Origin: Streptomyces lycii
Lineage (GTDB): Bacteria > Actinomycetota > Actinomycetes > Streptomycetales > Streptomycetaceae
NCBI RefSeq assembly: GCF_009735685.1
Contig: NZ_WHPN01000429.1
Location: 29,295-93,294, forward strand
Length of the DNA stretch: 64,000 nucleotides
Direction of reading: 5' to 3'
Below the pieces are notes generated by a model. That model ran no database searches. It worked only from the letters and a program-made list of their open reading frames with translations, and had not been told where the DNA came from. Both the position numbers and the translations under genes were made by a program. Of the stretch, positions 26,003-35,024 are shown in pieces; the stretch's first letter is position 1, and every line of letters starts with the position of its first letter.

Positions 26003-29000
26003 GTGATGGCGCGCAGAACTCCCACCACCGACCCGGGTCCGCGTACGCAGACGCTGCCCCGGGGCCGCCGTACCGCCGGTGACTTCCTCAAGGCGTTCCT
26101 CGCCTTCCTCGTGCTGGTCGTGCTGCTGGTCGGCGTGCCCGGCGCGCTCGCGTACTTCGTGGGGTGGCCGCTGCCGCGCTCCATGCCGTCGCTCGACACC
26201 CTCCAGCAGGAGATCACCACCACGGTCTTCGTGAAGGTGCTGACGGTCGTGGTCTGGCTGGCCTGGGCTCAGTTCACGGCCTGCGTGCTGGTCGAGGCCA
26301 AGGCCGAGCTGTCGGGCGTCGGGGTGCCCTCGCGGATCCCGGGGGCCGGGCCGAGCCAGATGCTGGCGCGGCAACTGGTCGCCGCCGTCCTGCTGGTGGG
26401 CGCCACCGCGGCCAGCTTCGCGCCGGGAATCTCCCAGCTCGGCCAGCACCTGGAGAACAACGCCCGGCCGACCGTCGCCGCCGCCCAGCAGGCGCCCGGC
26501 CAGCAGGCCGCCGCCGAGGCGCAGCAGCAGGCCGCGGACCGCGCCGCCCGGGCCGGCTCCGAGCGGCAGCTGGAGGCGCAGGGGGCCGCCGAGGCGCGGG
26601 TGCAGGAGGATTCGACCAAGTTCTACCGGATCCAGCCGCCCGAGGGCCGCCACCACGACTCGCTGTGGGAGATAGCCGAGCGGCATCTCGACGACGGCCG
26701 CCGGTACAAGGAGATCTACCAGCTCAACAAGGACCGCATCCAGCCCGACGGTTCACGGCTCTCGCAGGCCAGCCTCATCCGCCCCGGCTGGATCATGGAG
26801 ATGCCGGCGGACGCGCACGGCGGCGAGCTGGTCGAGATGCCCGACGCCGCCCCGGACGTCCCGGAGAACGTCGTCGAGCAGATCCACGACTACGACCGTT
26901 CCAGCCCCGCGCACGCGGACGCGGGCGGTGGCGACCGCGCCGAGGGCGGCGGTACGGGCGCCGGGCGCGCCGACACCATCTCCCTCGGCCCCGACCGGCC
27001 CGCCGAGGCCGGTGGCGCCGGCGGCCAGGAGCGGCGCACCGCCGACGACCCCGGGCCCGTGCCCGAGCAGACGGCGACGCCGGCCTCCGACGCTTCCTCG
27101 TTCGGGCTCTCCGAAGCCCTCATCGGTGCCCCGCTGCTCGCCGCCGGAGTGCTCGCCGCGCTCGGCCGCCGCCGGCGCGCCGCGCTGTGGCAGTCCGCGA
27201 TGGGCGTCGTCGGCGGCTCCGGGCGCACCCCCGACCCCGTCACCCCGACCGGCGCCGCCGCCGACGCGCAGGACGCGCTGCTCGTCGGCGCCGACCCCGA
27301 CGCCGTACGGGACCTGGACAGCGCCCTGCGCGGCCTCGCCGACGCCCTCGCCGACGAGTCCCGCACCCTGCCCACCGCGTACGCCGCGTGGCTCACCGAC
27401 AGCGACATCAACCTCCAGCTCGGGCACCCCGCCGGGCAGCCGCCCGCGCCGTGGCAGCTCGGCCAGGACCAGACGTTCTGGCGGGTGCGGCGGCGGGACA
27501 TCCAGCCGTACGAGGGCGACGCGGGCGTCGCGCCGTATCCGGGCCTGGTCAGCCTCGGCACGTTGGACAACGCCCGGCTGCTGCTCAACCTGGAGGCGGT
27601 GCCCGGCATCGTGTCGCTGGCCGGTGCCCGGGAGGACCGCACCGCCGTCCTCTCCTCCGTCGCCGCAGAGCTGGGCACCAGCGGCTGGTCCGACCGGCTG
27701 ACCGTCACCCTGGTCGGCTTCGGCGAGGACCTGACGGCGCTCGCCCCCACCCGCATCCGGCATGTCGACGACGTCGAAGCGCTGCTGGAGACCATGGACG
27801 TGGAGACCGGCCAGCGCCGCCGCGCCCTGGGGAACGCGGGCCACGACTCGGTGCTCACCGGCCGCACGGGCCCCGCGCAGCACGCCCAGTGGGCGCCGCA
27901 CCTGGTGCTGATCGGTGACCAGCCCAACGAGGAGCAGGCCGTCCATCTCGCCGAGCTGGCCGCCGACTCCGGCCGCCTCGGCATCGGCTATCTCGTCGGC
28001 GCCGCGGAGAACGGCCTGCCCGGCGCGAGCTGGGAGTTCGAGATCACGGGCGACGGACGGCTGCTCGCCCCGCTGCTCCGCCTCGAACTCAAGGCCCAGA
28101 CCCTGCCGCGCGCCCAGCACGAAGCGGTGGTCCGGCTGTTCGCCGACATCGACGGCGAGCCCGCCGCCGGAGCCCCGCGGGACCCCGACGACCAGCCGTT
28201 CATGGTGGACATCAGCGAACGCGGCCGGCCGGCGGTGTACGCACGCCTCGTCGGCCCGTACGAGGTCATCGGCCTCGACGACCCCGACGGCGAGCGCAGC
28301 CCGCTGCTGCACGAGGCCCTGGCCATGCTGCTGCTGCACCGCGAGGGCGTGCACCCGCGCGTGCTCGCCTCCGGGCTGTGGCCGCGCGGCGTCACCGACG
28401 ACGTCCGCGACGCCCTGATCGAACGGCTCCGGCTCTGGCTCGGCAACGACGCCGAGGACGGCTCCCCGCGGCTGCGCACGGACGAGACCGGGCGGCTGAC
28501 GCTGGCCGAGTCCGTCGTCTCCGACCTGGACGTGCTCCGCACCCTGCACCACGAGGCGACGCAGGGCCGTGGCGCGAGCAGGTCGTCCGTCCGCGAACGG
28601 CTGCTGACCGACGCCCTCGCCCTGGCCCGCGGCCCGCTCCTCGCGGACCGCCCGGCGGGGCGCTACGGCTGGCTGTCCCACGAGATCATCGAGGCCCAGC
28701 TGCCGCTGCTGGTCGCCGATGTGGCGCTGGCCCTCTCCGCGCACCACCTGGAGGCGGGCCGGCCCGAGACGGCCATCGAGACGCTGAACACCTCGCTGAT
28801 ATCGGCACCGGCGGACGAGCGCCTGTGGAACGAGCTGCTGCGCGCGGTCCACGCGACCGGCGACACGGCTCTGCTCGGCTCCACCGCCGAAGCCCTGATC
28901 GCCCGCAACCACGCGCTGAACGGCGGCAGCCGCGGTCTGCCGCCGCGTACGGAGGCCCTGCTGGACGAGCTGCTGCCGAGCTGGCGTACGGAGCTGGCCG

Positions 29001-29011
29001 CCGCCAACTGA
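26003..29011 (+). CDS. membrane protein with LysM-like domain and C-terminal SARP/BTAD-like region
   Basis: The product has 1002 residues from GTG 26003; ATG 26006, with AGGA eight bases upstream, may be the true start. Three membrane helices lie at about 27-50, 73-98 and 120-140. A Gln/Ala-rich segment, a LysM-like domain at about 206-270 (FYRIQPPE, DSLWEIAERHL, IYQLNKDRIQPDG) and another membrane helix near 375-395 follow. The last 290 residues resemble a degenerate SARP winged helix (about 745-840, LLLHREGVHPRVLASGLWP) plus a BTAD-type TPR region (about 850-1000). It follows the Tad genes on the same strand. Proteins of this LysM-BTAD type commonly accompany Tad loci in actinobacteria; the function is unproven. 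Confidence 0.85.
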   Translation: MMARRTPTTDPGPRTQTLPRGRRTAGDFLKAFLAFLVLVVLLVGVPGALAYFVGWPLPRSMPSLDTLQQEITTTVFVKVLTVVVWLAWAQFTACVLVEAKAELSGVGVPSRIPGAGPSQMLARQLVAAVLLVGATAASFAPGISQLGQHLENNARPTVAAAQQAPGQQAAAEAQQQAADRAARAGSERQLEAQGAAEARVQEDSTKFYRIQPPEGRHHDSLWEIAERHLDDGRRYKEIYQLNKDRIQPDGSRLSQASLIRPGWIMEMPADAHGGELVEMPDAAPDVPENVVEQIHDYDRSSPAHADAGGGDRAEGGGTGAGRADTISLGPDRPAEAGGAGGQERRTADDPGPVPEQTATPASDASSFGLSEALIGAPLLAAGVLAALGRRRRAALWQSAMGVVGGSGRTPDPVTPTGAAADAQDALLVGADPDAVRDLDSALRGLADALADESRTLPTAYAAWLTDSDINLQLGHPAGQPPAPWQLGQDQTFWRVRRRDIQPYEGDAGVAPYPGLVSLGTLDNARLLLNLEAVPGIVSLAGAREDRTAVLSSVAAELGTSGWSDRLTVTLVGFGEDLTALAPTRIRHVDDVEALLETMDVETGQRRRALGNAGHDSVLTGRTGPAQHAQWAPHLVLIGDQPNEEQAVHLAELAADSGRLGIGYLVGAAENGLPGASWEFEITGDGRLLAPLLRLELKAQTLPRAQHEAVVRLFADIDGEPAAGAPRDPDDQPFMVDISERGRPAVYARLVGPYEVIGLDDPDGERSPLLHEALAMLLLHREGVHPRVLASGLWPRGVTDDVRDALIERLRLWLGNDAEDGSPRLRTDETGRLTLAESVVSDLDVLRTLHHEATQGRGASRSSVRERLLTDALALARGPLLADRPAGRYGWLSHEIIEAQLPLLVADVALALSAHHLEAGRPETAIETLNTSLISAPADERLWNELLRAVHATGDTALLGSTAEALIARNHALNGGSRGLPPRTEALLDELLPSWRTELAAAN

Positions 29012-29693
29012 AGCCGGGCGCGCATCCGGCCGCTCCGCCACGGGAGTCGGCCGTGATCCGGCGTCCTCTGCCGCTCGGGTGGGCTCTCGCGTGCGCACGG
29101 GACGCGACGCGGCGGAGCCGGTCCCGGGCTGTGGTGGCTGCCGTGTCCGCGGTGGCGCCACTGCCGGGGGCCGCACGCACGGCGACGCCGGGAACGCCGG
29201 GAACGCCGGGAACGCCGGAACGGCGGCGGCAGGGGAGTCGGAAGGAGGGCCGGCTGAGGCTGTGGACGGTGGGCGCATCGAGTCGCGGGCCAGGTGCCCA
29301 GCGGCAACGCGGGCCGAGGTGCTCAGCGGCAGCGCGGGCGGTGGCTGTCAGCGGCAAGCGGACGGCGGTCCGCCGCCCCGCCTGCCCGGTCCGGCGCCCC
29401 GCCGTGCCGCCTGCCCCGTCCGGCGCCCCGTCCCTGAGTGCCGTCCGCCCGGTCGGCTGCCCCGCCGAGCCGCTCGCCCCGTCCGCCGCCCCACCGTGCC
29501 GCTCGCCTGCCCCGCCGCCCCGGAGTGCCATCCACCCGCACCACCGCCCCTGGCCGCCGACCGGGCCGACTCTGGGATCCCCGGCCCTTCCTCCCGGACC
29601 GCCGGACCCCCGGACCGCCCCCGGGCCGCCCCGGGACCGTCACTCCGACAAGGCCCTTCGGCAGGCACTCCAACGGGCCCGCCCCGCGCCCGC
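29012..29693. other. 680-bp spacer without a recognised gene
   Basis: Extremely GC-rich sequence between convergent genes, with GGAACGCCG repeated four times at about 29186-29222 and many CCGCCC-type runs at about 29370-29700. Long readings on both strands have Pro/Arg/Gly-rich composition and no ribosome sites, so I treat them as artefacts of base composition. Confidence 0.7.
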
Positions 29694-31358
29694 TCAGGCC
29701 CTGCTGACCGCCGTCAGGATTTCCGGCAGCCGCGACGCCATGCGCGGGGCGCCCACGCGCAGCGCCGTTTCGGCGGCCGCCCAGCCGTAGGCCGCGCCCG
29801 CCGGGAGGAGCAGCCAGAGCCAGTCGTGCGCGTCCGCGACATGCATCCACACGGTGACGGCGAGGAGCGGCGCGGCCAGGACCGCGGACGCCAGCATGCC
29901 GCCGACGATGCCGATCCAGGCCTGGCCGGTCTGGCCCGGGGCGACGTTCTTGAAGCCGCTGTCCTGCGGGATGGAGTACGGGTACAGCACCGACGCCAGG
30001 GTGCCCGTCGCCAGGAAGGCGCCCAGCAGGCCGAAGGACAGGCCCAGGGACTCGGCGAAGGCGTCCCAGCGGTCCAGGACGGCCACGAAGCCGAGGGTGA
30101 CCAGGGTGACGTACGGCAGCGCGACGAACGCCAGGGCCACGGCCCGGCCGCGGAGTTCGAGATACGCGTCGCGCGGTGACGAGATGGTCTGGGCGACGAG
30201 CCAGAAGGCCGAGGTGTCCTGGCCGAACTGGTTGTACATCTGGAGCCCGAGCATGCCCGCCGCGAAACAGGCCCAGTACGGGCTGCCGTTGCCCTGCACC
30301 GCGTAGACGACGGGCAGCAGCAGGCCGATGGCGAGCGCGGTCACCCACGCGGCCTTCGACTTCGGCTCGCGCCAGGCGTAGCGCAGCGTCCGCAGCGCGA
30401 CGGTGCCGGTGCGGTCCGCGGGGAGCAGCGCGGCGAGCCGGGAGGACTCGCCGCCGGGCTTCCGGTCGGGGCCGGCCGCGGCCTGCAGGGTGGAACCGTC
30501 GGGAGCGGTCATCAGCCGGGTGAGGCTCGCGCGCCACCACCACAGCAGCAGCACGAGCGCCGCGCCGTTCAGCGCGAGCTGGGCCGCCGCGGCTGCGTAC
30601 GCCCCGTCGCCCGCGGCCCGTACGGCGTCCAGCGCGGAGGCCGGCGGAAGCAGCCGCAGCACGTCGGCGGCGGGCTCCAGGAAGCGCAGGCCGCCCGGTT
30701 CGGACAGCTTCTGCACGCCGAGGTTGAGCAGTTGCGCGCCGACCGCGATGAACAAGCCGCTCAGCAGCGCCAGATCACGCCCCCTGCGGCTGGTCAGCAG
30801 CCGGATGTTGGCCGCGGCCACGGCGCGCGACAGCGCGACGCACACCAGCAGCACCAGCGGCACGGCGACGATCCCCGCCGACAGGCCCGCGGCCCCGTGC
30901 CCGAGCGCGACCACCGAGCCGACGGCCAGCACCAGCGTGAACGCCGGACCGATGCCGATCAGCGAGGACACCAGCAGCGAGCCGACCACCGCGCCCGGCC
31001 GCAGCGGAAGCATCACCAGCCGTGTCGGGTCCAGGGTCTCGTCACCGCTGGCGAAGAACAGCGGCATGACCGCCCAGCCGAGCGCGACCAGCGCGATCGC
31101 CGGGACGACGACCACGGCGGCCTGCGGATGTCCGCGCAGCGCGATCAGGCCGAGCAGTTGCAGCGCCGCGAACAGCGCCGTCACCACCATCGAGGCGATG
31201 TAGGCGGCCTTGCGCCCGGTGGACTGCCGCAGCCCGTTGCGCAGCAGGGCGAGCTTGATCCGTACGAAGACGGCCGTGGTGGCGGCGGCCGGCGCGGTTC
31301 CGCGCGGTGTGCCGGCCGGGGACGGCGCACCGCCCGGCGGCGAGGTCACGGCGCTCAC
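29694..31358 (-). CDS. ABC transporter permease
   Basis: The product has 554 residues with about twelve predicted membrane helices grouped in two halves separated by a cytoplasmic stretch near 300-345 (ASLTRLMTAPDGS, REPKSKAAWV). This is the layout of ABC-2 exporters with duplicated permease domains. GTG 31358 overlaps the TGA of the ATPase gene upstream (GTGA), which fixes the start; the reading remains open far upstream through that gene but without meaning. The substrate is unknown. Confidence 0.88.
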   Translation of the reverse strand: MSAVTSPPGGAPSPAGTPRGTAPAAATTAVFVRIKLALLRNGLRQSTGRKAAYIASMVVTALFAALQLLGLIALRGHPQAAVVVVPAIALVALGWAVMPLFFASGDETLDPTRLVMLPLRPGAVVGSLLVSSLIGIGPAFTLVLAVGSVVALGHGAAGLSAGIVAVPLVLLVCVALSRAVAAANIRLLTSRRGRDLALLSGLFIAVGAQLLNLGVQKLSEPGGLRFLEPAADVLRLLPPASALDAVRAAGDGAYAAAAAQLALNGAALVLLLWWWRASLTRLMTAPDGSTLQAAAGPDRKPGGESSRLAALLPADRTGTVALRTLRYAWREPKSKAAWVTALAIGLLLPVVYAVQGNGSPYWACFAAGMLGLQMYNQFGQDTSAFWLVAQTISSPRDAYLELRGRAVALAFVALPYVTLVTLGFVAVLDRWDAFAESLGLSFGLLGAFLATGTLASVLYPYSIPQDSGFKNVAPGQTGQAWIGIVGGMLASAVLAAPLLAVTVWMHVADAHDWLWLLLPAGAAYGWAAAETALRVGAPRMASRLPEILTAVSRA

Positions 31359-32197
31359 CGGGCGCCTCCGCCCAGCCAGTCGAGGCTCTGGCCGTCGTCC
31401 CGGCCGTGCGCGCCGACCAGTTCCAGGAAGGCGGCCTGGAGCGACGGAGCCGCGCCGCGGACCTCCGCGAGCGGCCCGTGCGCCCGGATGCGTCCGGCCG
31501 CCATCACCGCGACCCAGTCGCAGAGGCTCTCGACCAGCTCCATCACATGGCTGGAGAACACCACGGTGGCCCCGGATGCGGTGTAGCGCTCCAGCACGCC
31601 GCGGATGGTCTGCGCGGACACCGGGTCCACGCCTTCGAACGGCTCGTCGAGGAAGAGCACTTCCGGGTTGTGCAGCAGCGCCGTCGCCAGCCCGATCTTC
31701 TTGCGCATGCCGGTCGAGTAGTCGACGACCAGCTTGTGCTGCGCGCCGGCCAGGTCGAGCACGTCCAGGAGCTGCGTCGCCCGCTGGTCGACCTCCTCGC
31801 CCGGCAGGCCGCGGAGTCTGCCGGTGTAGGCGAGGAGTTCGCGCCCGGAGAGCCGTTCGAAGAGCCGCAGGCCCTCCGGGAGGATGCCGATCCGGGACTT
31901 CACGGCGACCGGATCGGCCCACACGTCGTGTCCGGCGACCAGGATCCGCCCGGAGTCGGGCCGCAGCAGCCCGGTCACCATGGACAGTGTCGTGGTCTTG
32001 CCGGCGCCGTTCGGCCCGACGAGCCCCACGAACTGCCCGGCGGGCAGCTCCAGATCGATCCCCGCGACGGCCACCTGGTCGCCGAAGCGCTTCCACAGGC
32101 CCCGTACGCCCACCGCGGCCGGGACCGTGCCCCCGGCGCTCCCGGTCACGTCTTCCTCCGGGCTCCCGGCCACGCTCTCCTCCGGCTGCTGTGCCAC
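31355..32197 (-). CDS. ABC transporter ATP-binding protein
   Basis: The product has 280 residues. Walker A GPNGAGKTT at about 59-67, signature DYSTGMRKKIGLA near 158-170 (a variant of LSGGQ), Walker B VLFLDEPFEG and switch H in FSSH. It energises the permease encoded immediately downstream with a 4-bp overlap. An Asp/Glu/Gly-rich 25-residue extension precedes the domain. The best match is the CcmA/multidrug-type exporter class. Confidence 0.95.
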   Translation of the reverse strand: MAQQPEESVAGSPEEDVTGSAGGTVPAAVGVRGLWKRFGDQVAVAGIDLELPAGQFVGLVGPNGAGKTTTLSMVTGLLRPDSGRILVAGHDVWADPVAVKSRIGILPEGLRLFERLSGRELLAYTGRLRGLPGEEVDQRATQLLDVLDLAGAQHKLVVDYSTGMRKKIGLATALLHNPEVLFLDEPFEGVDPVSAQTIRGVLERYTASGATVVFSSHVMELVESLCDWVAVMAAGRIRAHGPLAEVRGAAPSLQAAFLELVGAHGRDDGQSLDWLGGGAR

Positions 32198-32445
32198 CCG
32201 TTACGCCCTTCCTCGTCCCCGTGGGAGCGGGTCGTGCTCCCCGGCGAGCACGATACGGGGTCGACGGCGAACGGCTGTACGGTCCGGAGCGGGCAATCGC
32301 CGGTCGGGTCCGGTCCGGTCCGATCCGGAGCGGGGCGGGCTGCCGCCGGTCCGGTCCGGTCCGGGCTGGGGTGGGCTGGGCTGTGCTGAACTGTGCCACC
32401 GGGGGCCGGGACCGGTCCGGAGCGGCAACCGCCGGCCGGCGCCCG

Positions 32446-33201
32446 TCAGCGTCCGCGGACCGGTGCCCGCCGCGGCGCCCCCCGCTCCCGGGCCCGCGCC
32501 GTCCCGCTCCCGGCCCCGGGCCGCGCCCCCGGCCCGCTCTCCGGCTGCCGGGCACAGGCGTACGCCAGCGGCGCGATCAACTCCTCCGCCTCCGGCAGCC
32601 AGCGGTTCTCCGGGGTCGGGCGCCTGGCCCACTGCGCCGCGCCGCCCGCGCCGAACCGGGTCGGCGGTGCCACCACCCAGTCGCCGTCGCCGCGCGCCAC
32701 CATGCCCAGCGAACTCGGCAGCCAGCCCAGCCGCCGCACCATGCCGGGCACCTTCAGGCTCGCCCCCGGACGCACCAGGAAGATCATCCGGCGCATCGGG
32801 GTGGAGATCACCGGGCCCGGCGTCAGCTCCATCCGCTCCATCCGCGCCAGCGCCAGGCACCCGGCGCCCTCCGGCACGTCCAGCGCGTCGAAGTCCCGCC
32901 CCGTCGGCAGCAGGATCCCCGCTCTCGGCCGCTCCTGCCAGAGCCGGCGCACCTCACCGGGGCTCGCGGAGGACCGGGCGGCCCAGTCCGGTCCGGCCGG
33001 GTGCACGCCCGGCGCGGGGCAGGCGGGGTCGCCGCACGAGCAGCGCGCCGTACCGTCCTCCGTCACCAGCCAGCTGCCGGGTGTCACGTCCCAATGGCGC
33101 TCCTCCGCGTACCGCACCGCGGCGTCGGGCAGTTGCTCGCCACGCTGCCGCGGGATCCGATCCGACGTGCTGTTCACTCGAATGGTCTCTTCCACGCCCA
33201 T
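32446..33201 (-). CDS. bifunctional primase/polymerase-like protein
   Basis: The product has 251 residues. It fits the small Streptomyces proteins with a prim-pol (AEP) N-terminal domain: YAEERHWDVTPGSW, a Cys cluster CSCGDPACPAPGVHP, W near 74, and GRDFDALDVP with acidic residues in the metal-site position. The C-terminal 40 residues are Arg/Gly/Pro-rich. ATG 33201 is chosen since GGAG lies seven bases upstream. No helicase or mobile-element genes flank it, so it looks chromosomal, with regulatory or repair roles possible. Confidence 0.8.
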   Translation of the reverse strand: MGVEETIRVNSTSDRIPRQRGEQLPDAAVRYAEERHWDVTPGSWLVTEDGTARCSCGDPACPAPGVHPAGPDWAARSSASPGEVRRLWQERPRAGILLPTGRDFDALDVPEGAGCLALARMERMELTPGPVISTPMRRMIFLVRPGASLKVPGMVRRLGWLPSSLGMVARGDGDWVVAPPTRFGAGGAAQWARRPTPENRWLPEAEELIAPLAYACARQPESGPGARPGAGSGTARARERGAPRRAPVRGR

Positions 33202-33377
33202 CACAACTCTCCGTGCGAGCCCTGGTTACGGCCTCGGCTGTCATGAACCCGGCGCATCGTTCCCGCACGCGGGGCGCATGGGTGCACTGGCGGGGGCGCG
33301 CGGCGAACAGCGCCTTCTGGGCGGGTAGTCCGTACTGCGGCAACTTGCGCGAGAGTCACCCGCTGAATCGCTCGGAA

Positions 33378-33400
33378 GGTGATGATCAACCGACATCACC
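33378..33400. promoter_or_regulatory. inverted repeat GGTGATG-N9-CATCACC in a divergent promoter region
   Basis: A perfect 7-bp inverted repeat sits in the roughly 308-bp spacer between the divergent genes starting at 33201 and 33510, where GC is lower than around it. It could be an operator; no regulator is assigned. Confidence 0.35.
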
Positions 33401-33509
33401 CGAATTGCCCGTCCATTCGGGGGCCGGCAGCACCTGATCCGGCCGGCCGGTCCCGGGCGTCCACGGGGAGCCCGGGACCGCGACACAGGACTACCTAGGG
33501 GGTACAGCC

Positions 33510-34910
33510 ATGGCCGCCAGGCCACTCGTAGCGCGCCAGCCGAACGAACGGCTCCAGGCGCTCATCCAGGAAGCCGCCTGTTCCAACGCCGGTCTCGCCC
33601 GCCGGGTCAACATGTGCGGCGCCGAGCACGGCCTCGATCTGCGCTACGACAAGACCTCGGTCGCCCGCTGGCTGCGCGGCCAGCAGCCGCGGGGCCGCGC
33701 GCCGGCCGTCATCGCGGAGGCGCTGGGCCGCAAGCTGGGGCGCACGGTCACGATCGACGAGATCGGCATGGCCGACGGCAAGAACCTCGCCTCCGGGGTC
33801 GGACTCCAGTTCTCGCCCACCGTGCCCGGGGCGATCGAGCAGGTGTGCGAGCTGTGGCGCAGCGACGTGGGGCGGCGCGACTTCCTCTCCGGTTCGACGG
33901 TGGCCTCCTCCGCACTGGTGGAACCCAGCCGCGACTGGCTGATCACCGGCGCCGACCCGCAGGTGGCGCGCACGGCCGGGGCGCGGGTCGGGATGGCCGA
34001 CGTCGAAGCGGTACGGGCCATGACGCAGGCGCTGGTGGAGATGGACCACCGGTTCGGCAGCGGCCATGTCCGGCCGGTCGTCGTGCACTACCTGAACAGC
34101 GTGGTGTCCGGGCTGCTGGCCGGCTCGTACCGGGACGCGGTGGGCCGCGAGCTGTTCGCGACCGTGGCCCGGCTGACGGAGCTGGCCGGCTACATGGCCG
34201 TCGACACCGGCCAGCCCGGTCTCGCGCAGCGGTACTACATCCAGGCCCTGCGGCTCGCCCAGGCCGCCGGGGACCGCGGCTACGGCGGGTACGTCCTCGC
34301 CGCGAGCATGAGCCACCTCGCGGCCTCGCTCGGCAACCCCCGCGAGATCGCCCAGCTCGCGCGGGCCGCGCAGGAGGGCGCCCGCGGGCAGGTCACGCCG
34401 CGGGCCGAGGCGATGTTCTTCGCCGCCGAGGCGCGCGGGCACGCCCTGATGGGCGACAGCCGGGCCTTCGAGACGGTGGCGGCACGGGCCGAGGCCGCGA
34501 TGGAGCGGGCCGGCGAGCCCGGCGGACCGGACGGCGGGACCGGCGACGACCCGCCCTGGATCGCGCACTTCGACAGCGCCTATCTGGCCGACGAGCTGGC
34601 GCACTGCCACCGCGACCTCGGCCGGCCGGACCACGCGCGCCGCTGCGCCGAGGAGTCCCTGGCGGGCCACCCGGAGAGCCGCGCCCGGCGGCGCGCGATC
34701 GGGCTGGTGCTGCTCGCGACGGCGCAGCTGGAGCAGCGCGAGGTCGAGGAGGCCTGCCACACCGGCACCCGGGCCGTCGAACTGCTCACCGGGCTGCGCT
34801 CGAACCGGGGCGCCGAGTATCTGGAGGACTTCCGGCAGCGCCTGGAGCCGTACGCCGCCGAACCGGCGGTGCGGGAGTTCGGCGCCCGCGCGGAGCTCCA
34901 GGCGGCGTAA
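33510..34910 (+). CDS. NsdA-type regulator with HTH-like N-terminus and TPR-like C-terminus
   Basis: The product has 466 residues. Residues 10-80 resemble a degenerate XRE HTH (LIQEAACSNAGLARRVN, TSVARWLRGQQPRG). A RRDFLSGSTVASSAL stretch near 122-136, seen in this Streptomyces family, leads to a helical TPR-like region (about 170-450). The layout matches NsdA and its paralogues, which influence differentiation and antibiotic production in S. coelicolor, but which paralogue this is cannot be told. There is no standard ribosome site apart from the GGGGGT run eight bases before the ATG. Confidence 0.8.
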   Translation: MAARPLVARQPNERLQALIQEAACSNAGLARRVNMCGAEHGLDLRYDKTSVARWLRGQQPRGRAPAVIAEALGRKLGRTVTIDEIGMADGKNLASGVGLQFSPTVPGAIEQVCELWRSDVGRRDFLSGSTVASSALVEPSRDWLITGADPQVARTAGARVGMADVEAVRAMTQALVEMDHRFGSGHVRPVVVHYLNSVVSGLLAGSYRDAVGRELFATVARLTELAGYMAVDTGQPGLAQRYYIQALRLAQAAGDRGYGGYVLAASMSHLAASLGNPREIAQLARAAQEGARGQVTPRAEAMFFAAEARGHALMGDSRAFETVAARAEAAMERAGEPGGPDGGTGDDPPWIAHFDSAYLADELAHCHRDLGRPDHARRCAEESLAGHPESRARRRAIGLVLLATAQLEQREVEEACHTGTRAVELLTGLRSNRGAEYLEDFRQRLEPYAAEPAVREFGARAELQAA

Positions 34911-35024
34911 CCGCAGGTCGCGGGGTGCGAGTTGGGTGCTGTGGCAGGGCCGTGGCCGTGCGCGGCGGGAACCCGGTAGCGTGAGCTGACGATTCGGTCA
35001 GTTCCGCACAGCCAAGGAGTCCGG

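Noticed and set aside
29694..32555. A 953-codon open frame on the minus strand
   Set aside because: Only 29694-31358 codes in this frame (permease). Upstream it runs through the ABC ATPase gene in the wrong frame and lacks any start signal.
32446..33201. Primase-polymerase gene as evidence of a plasmid or phage remnant
   Set aside because: No integrase, replication, attachment-site or phage genes flank it; such small prim-pol proteins are common on Streptomyces chromosomes.
31210..33246. A 678-codon plus-strand open frame
   Set aside because: Lies opposite the ABC ATPase and prim-pol-like genes and is Arg/Pro-rich; no ribosome site.
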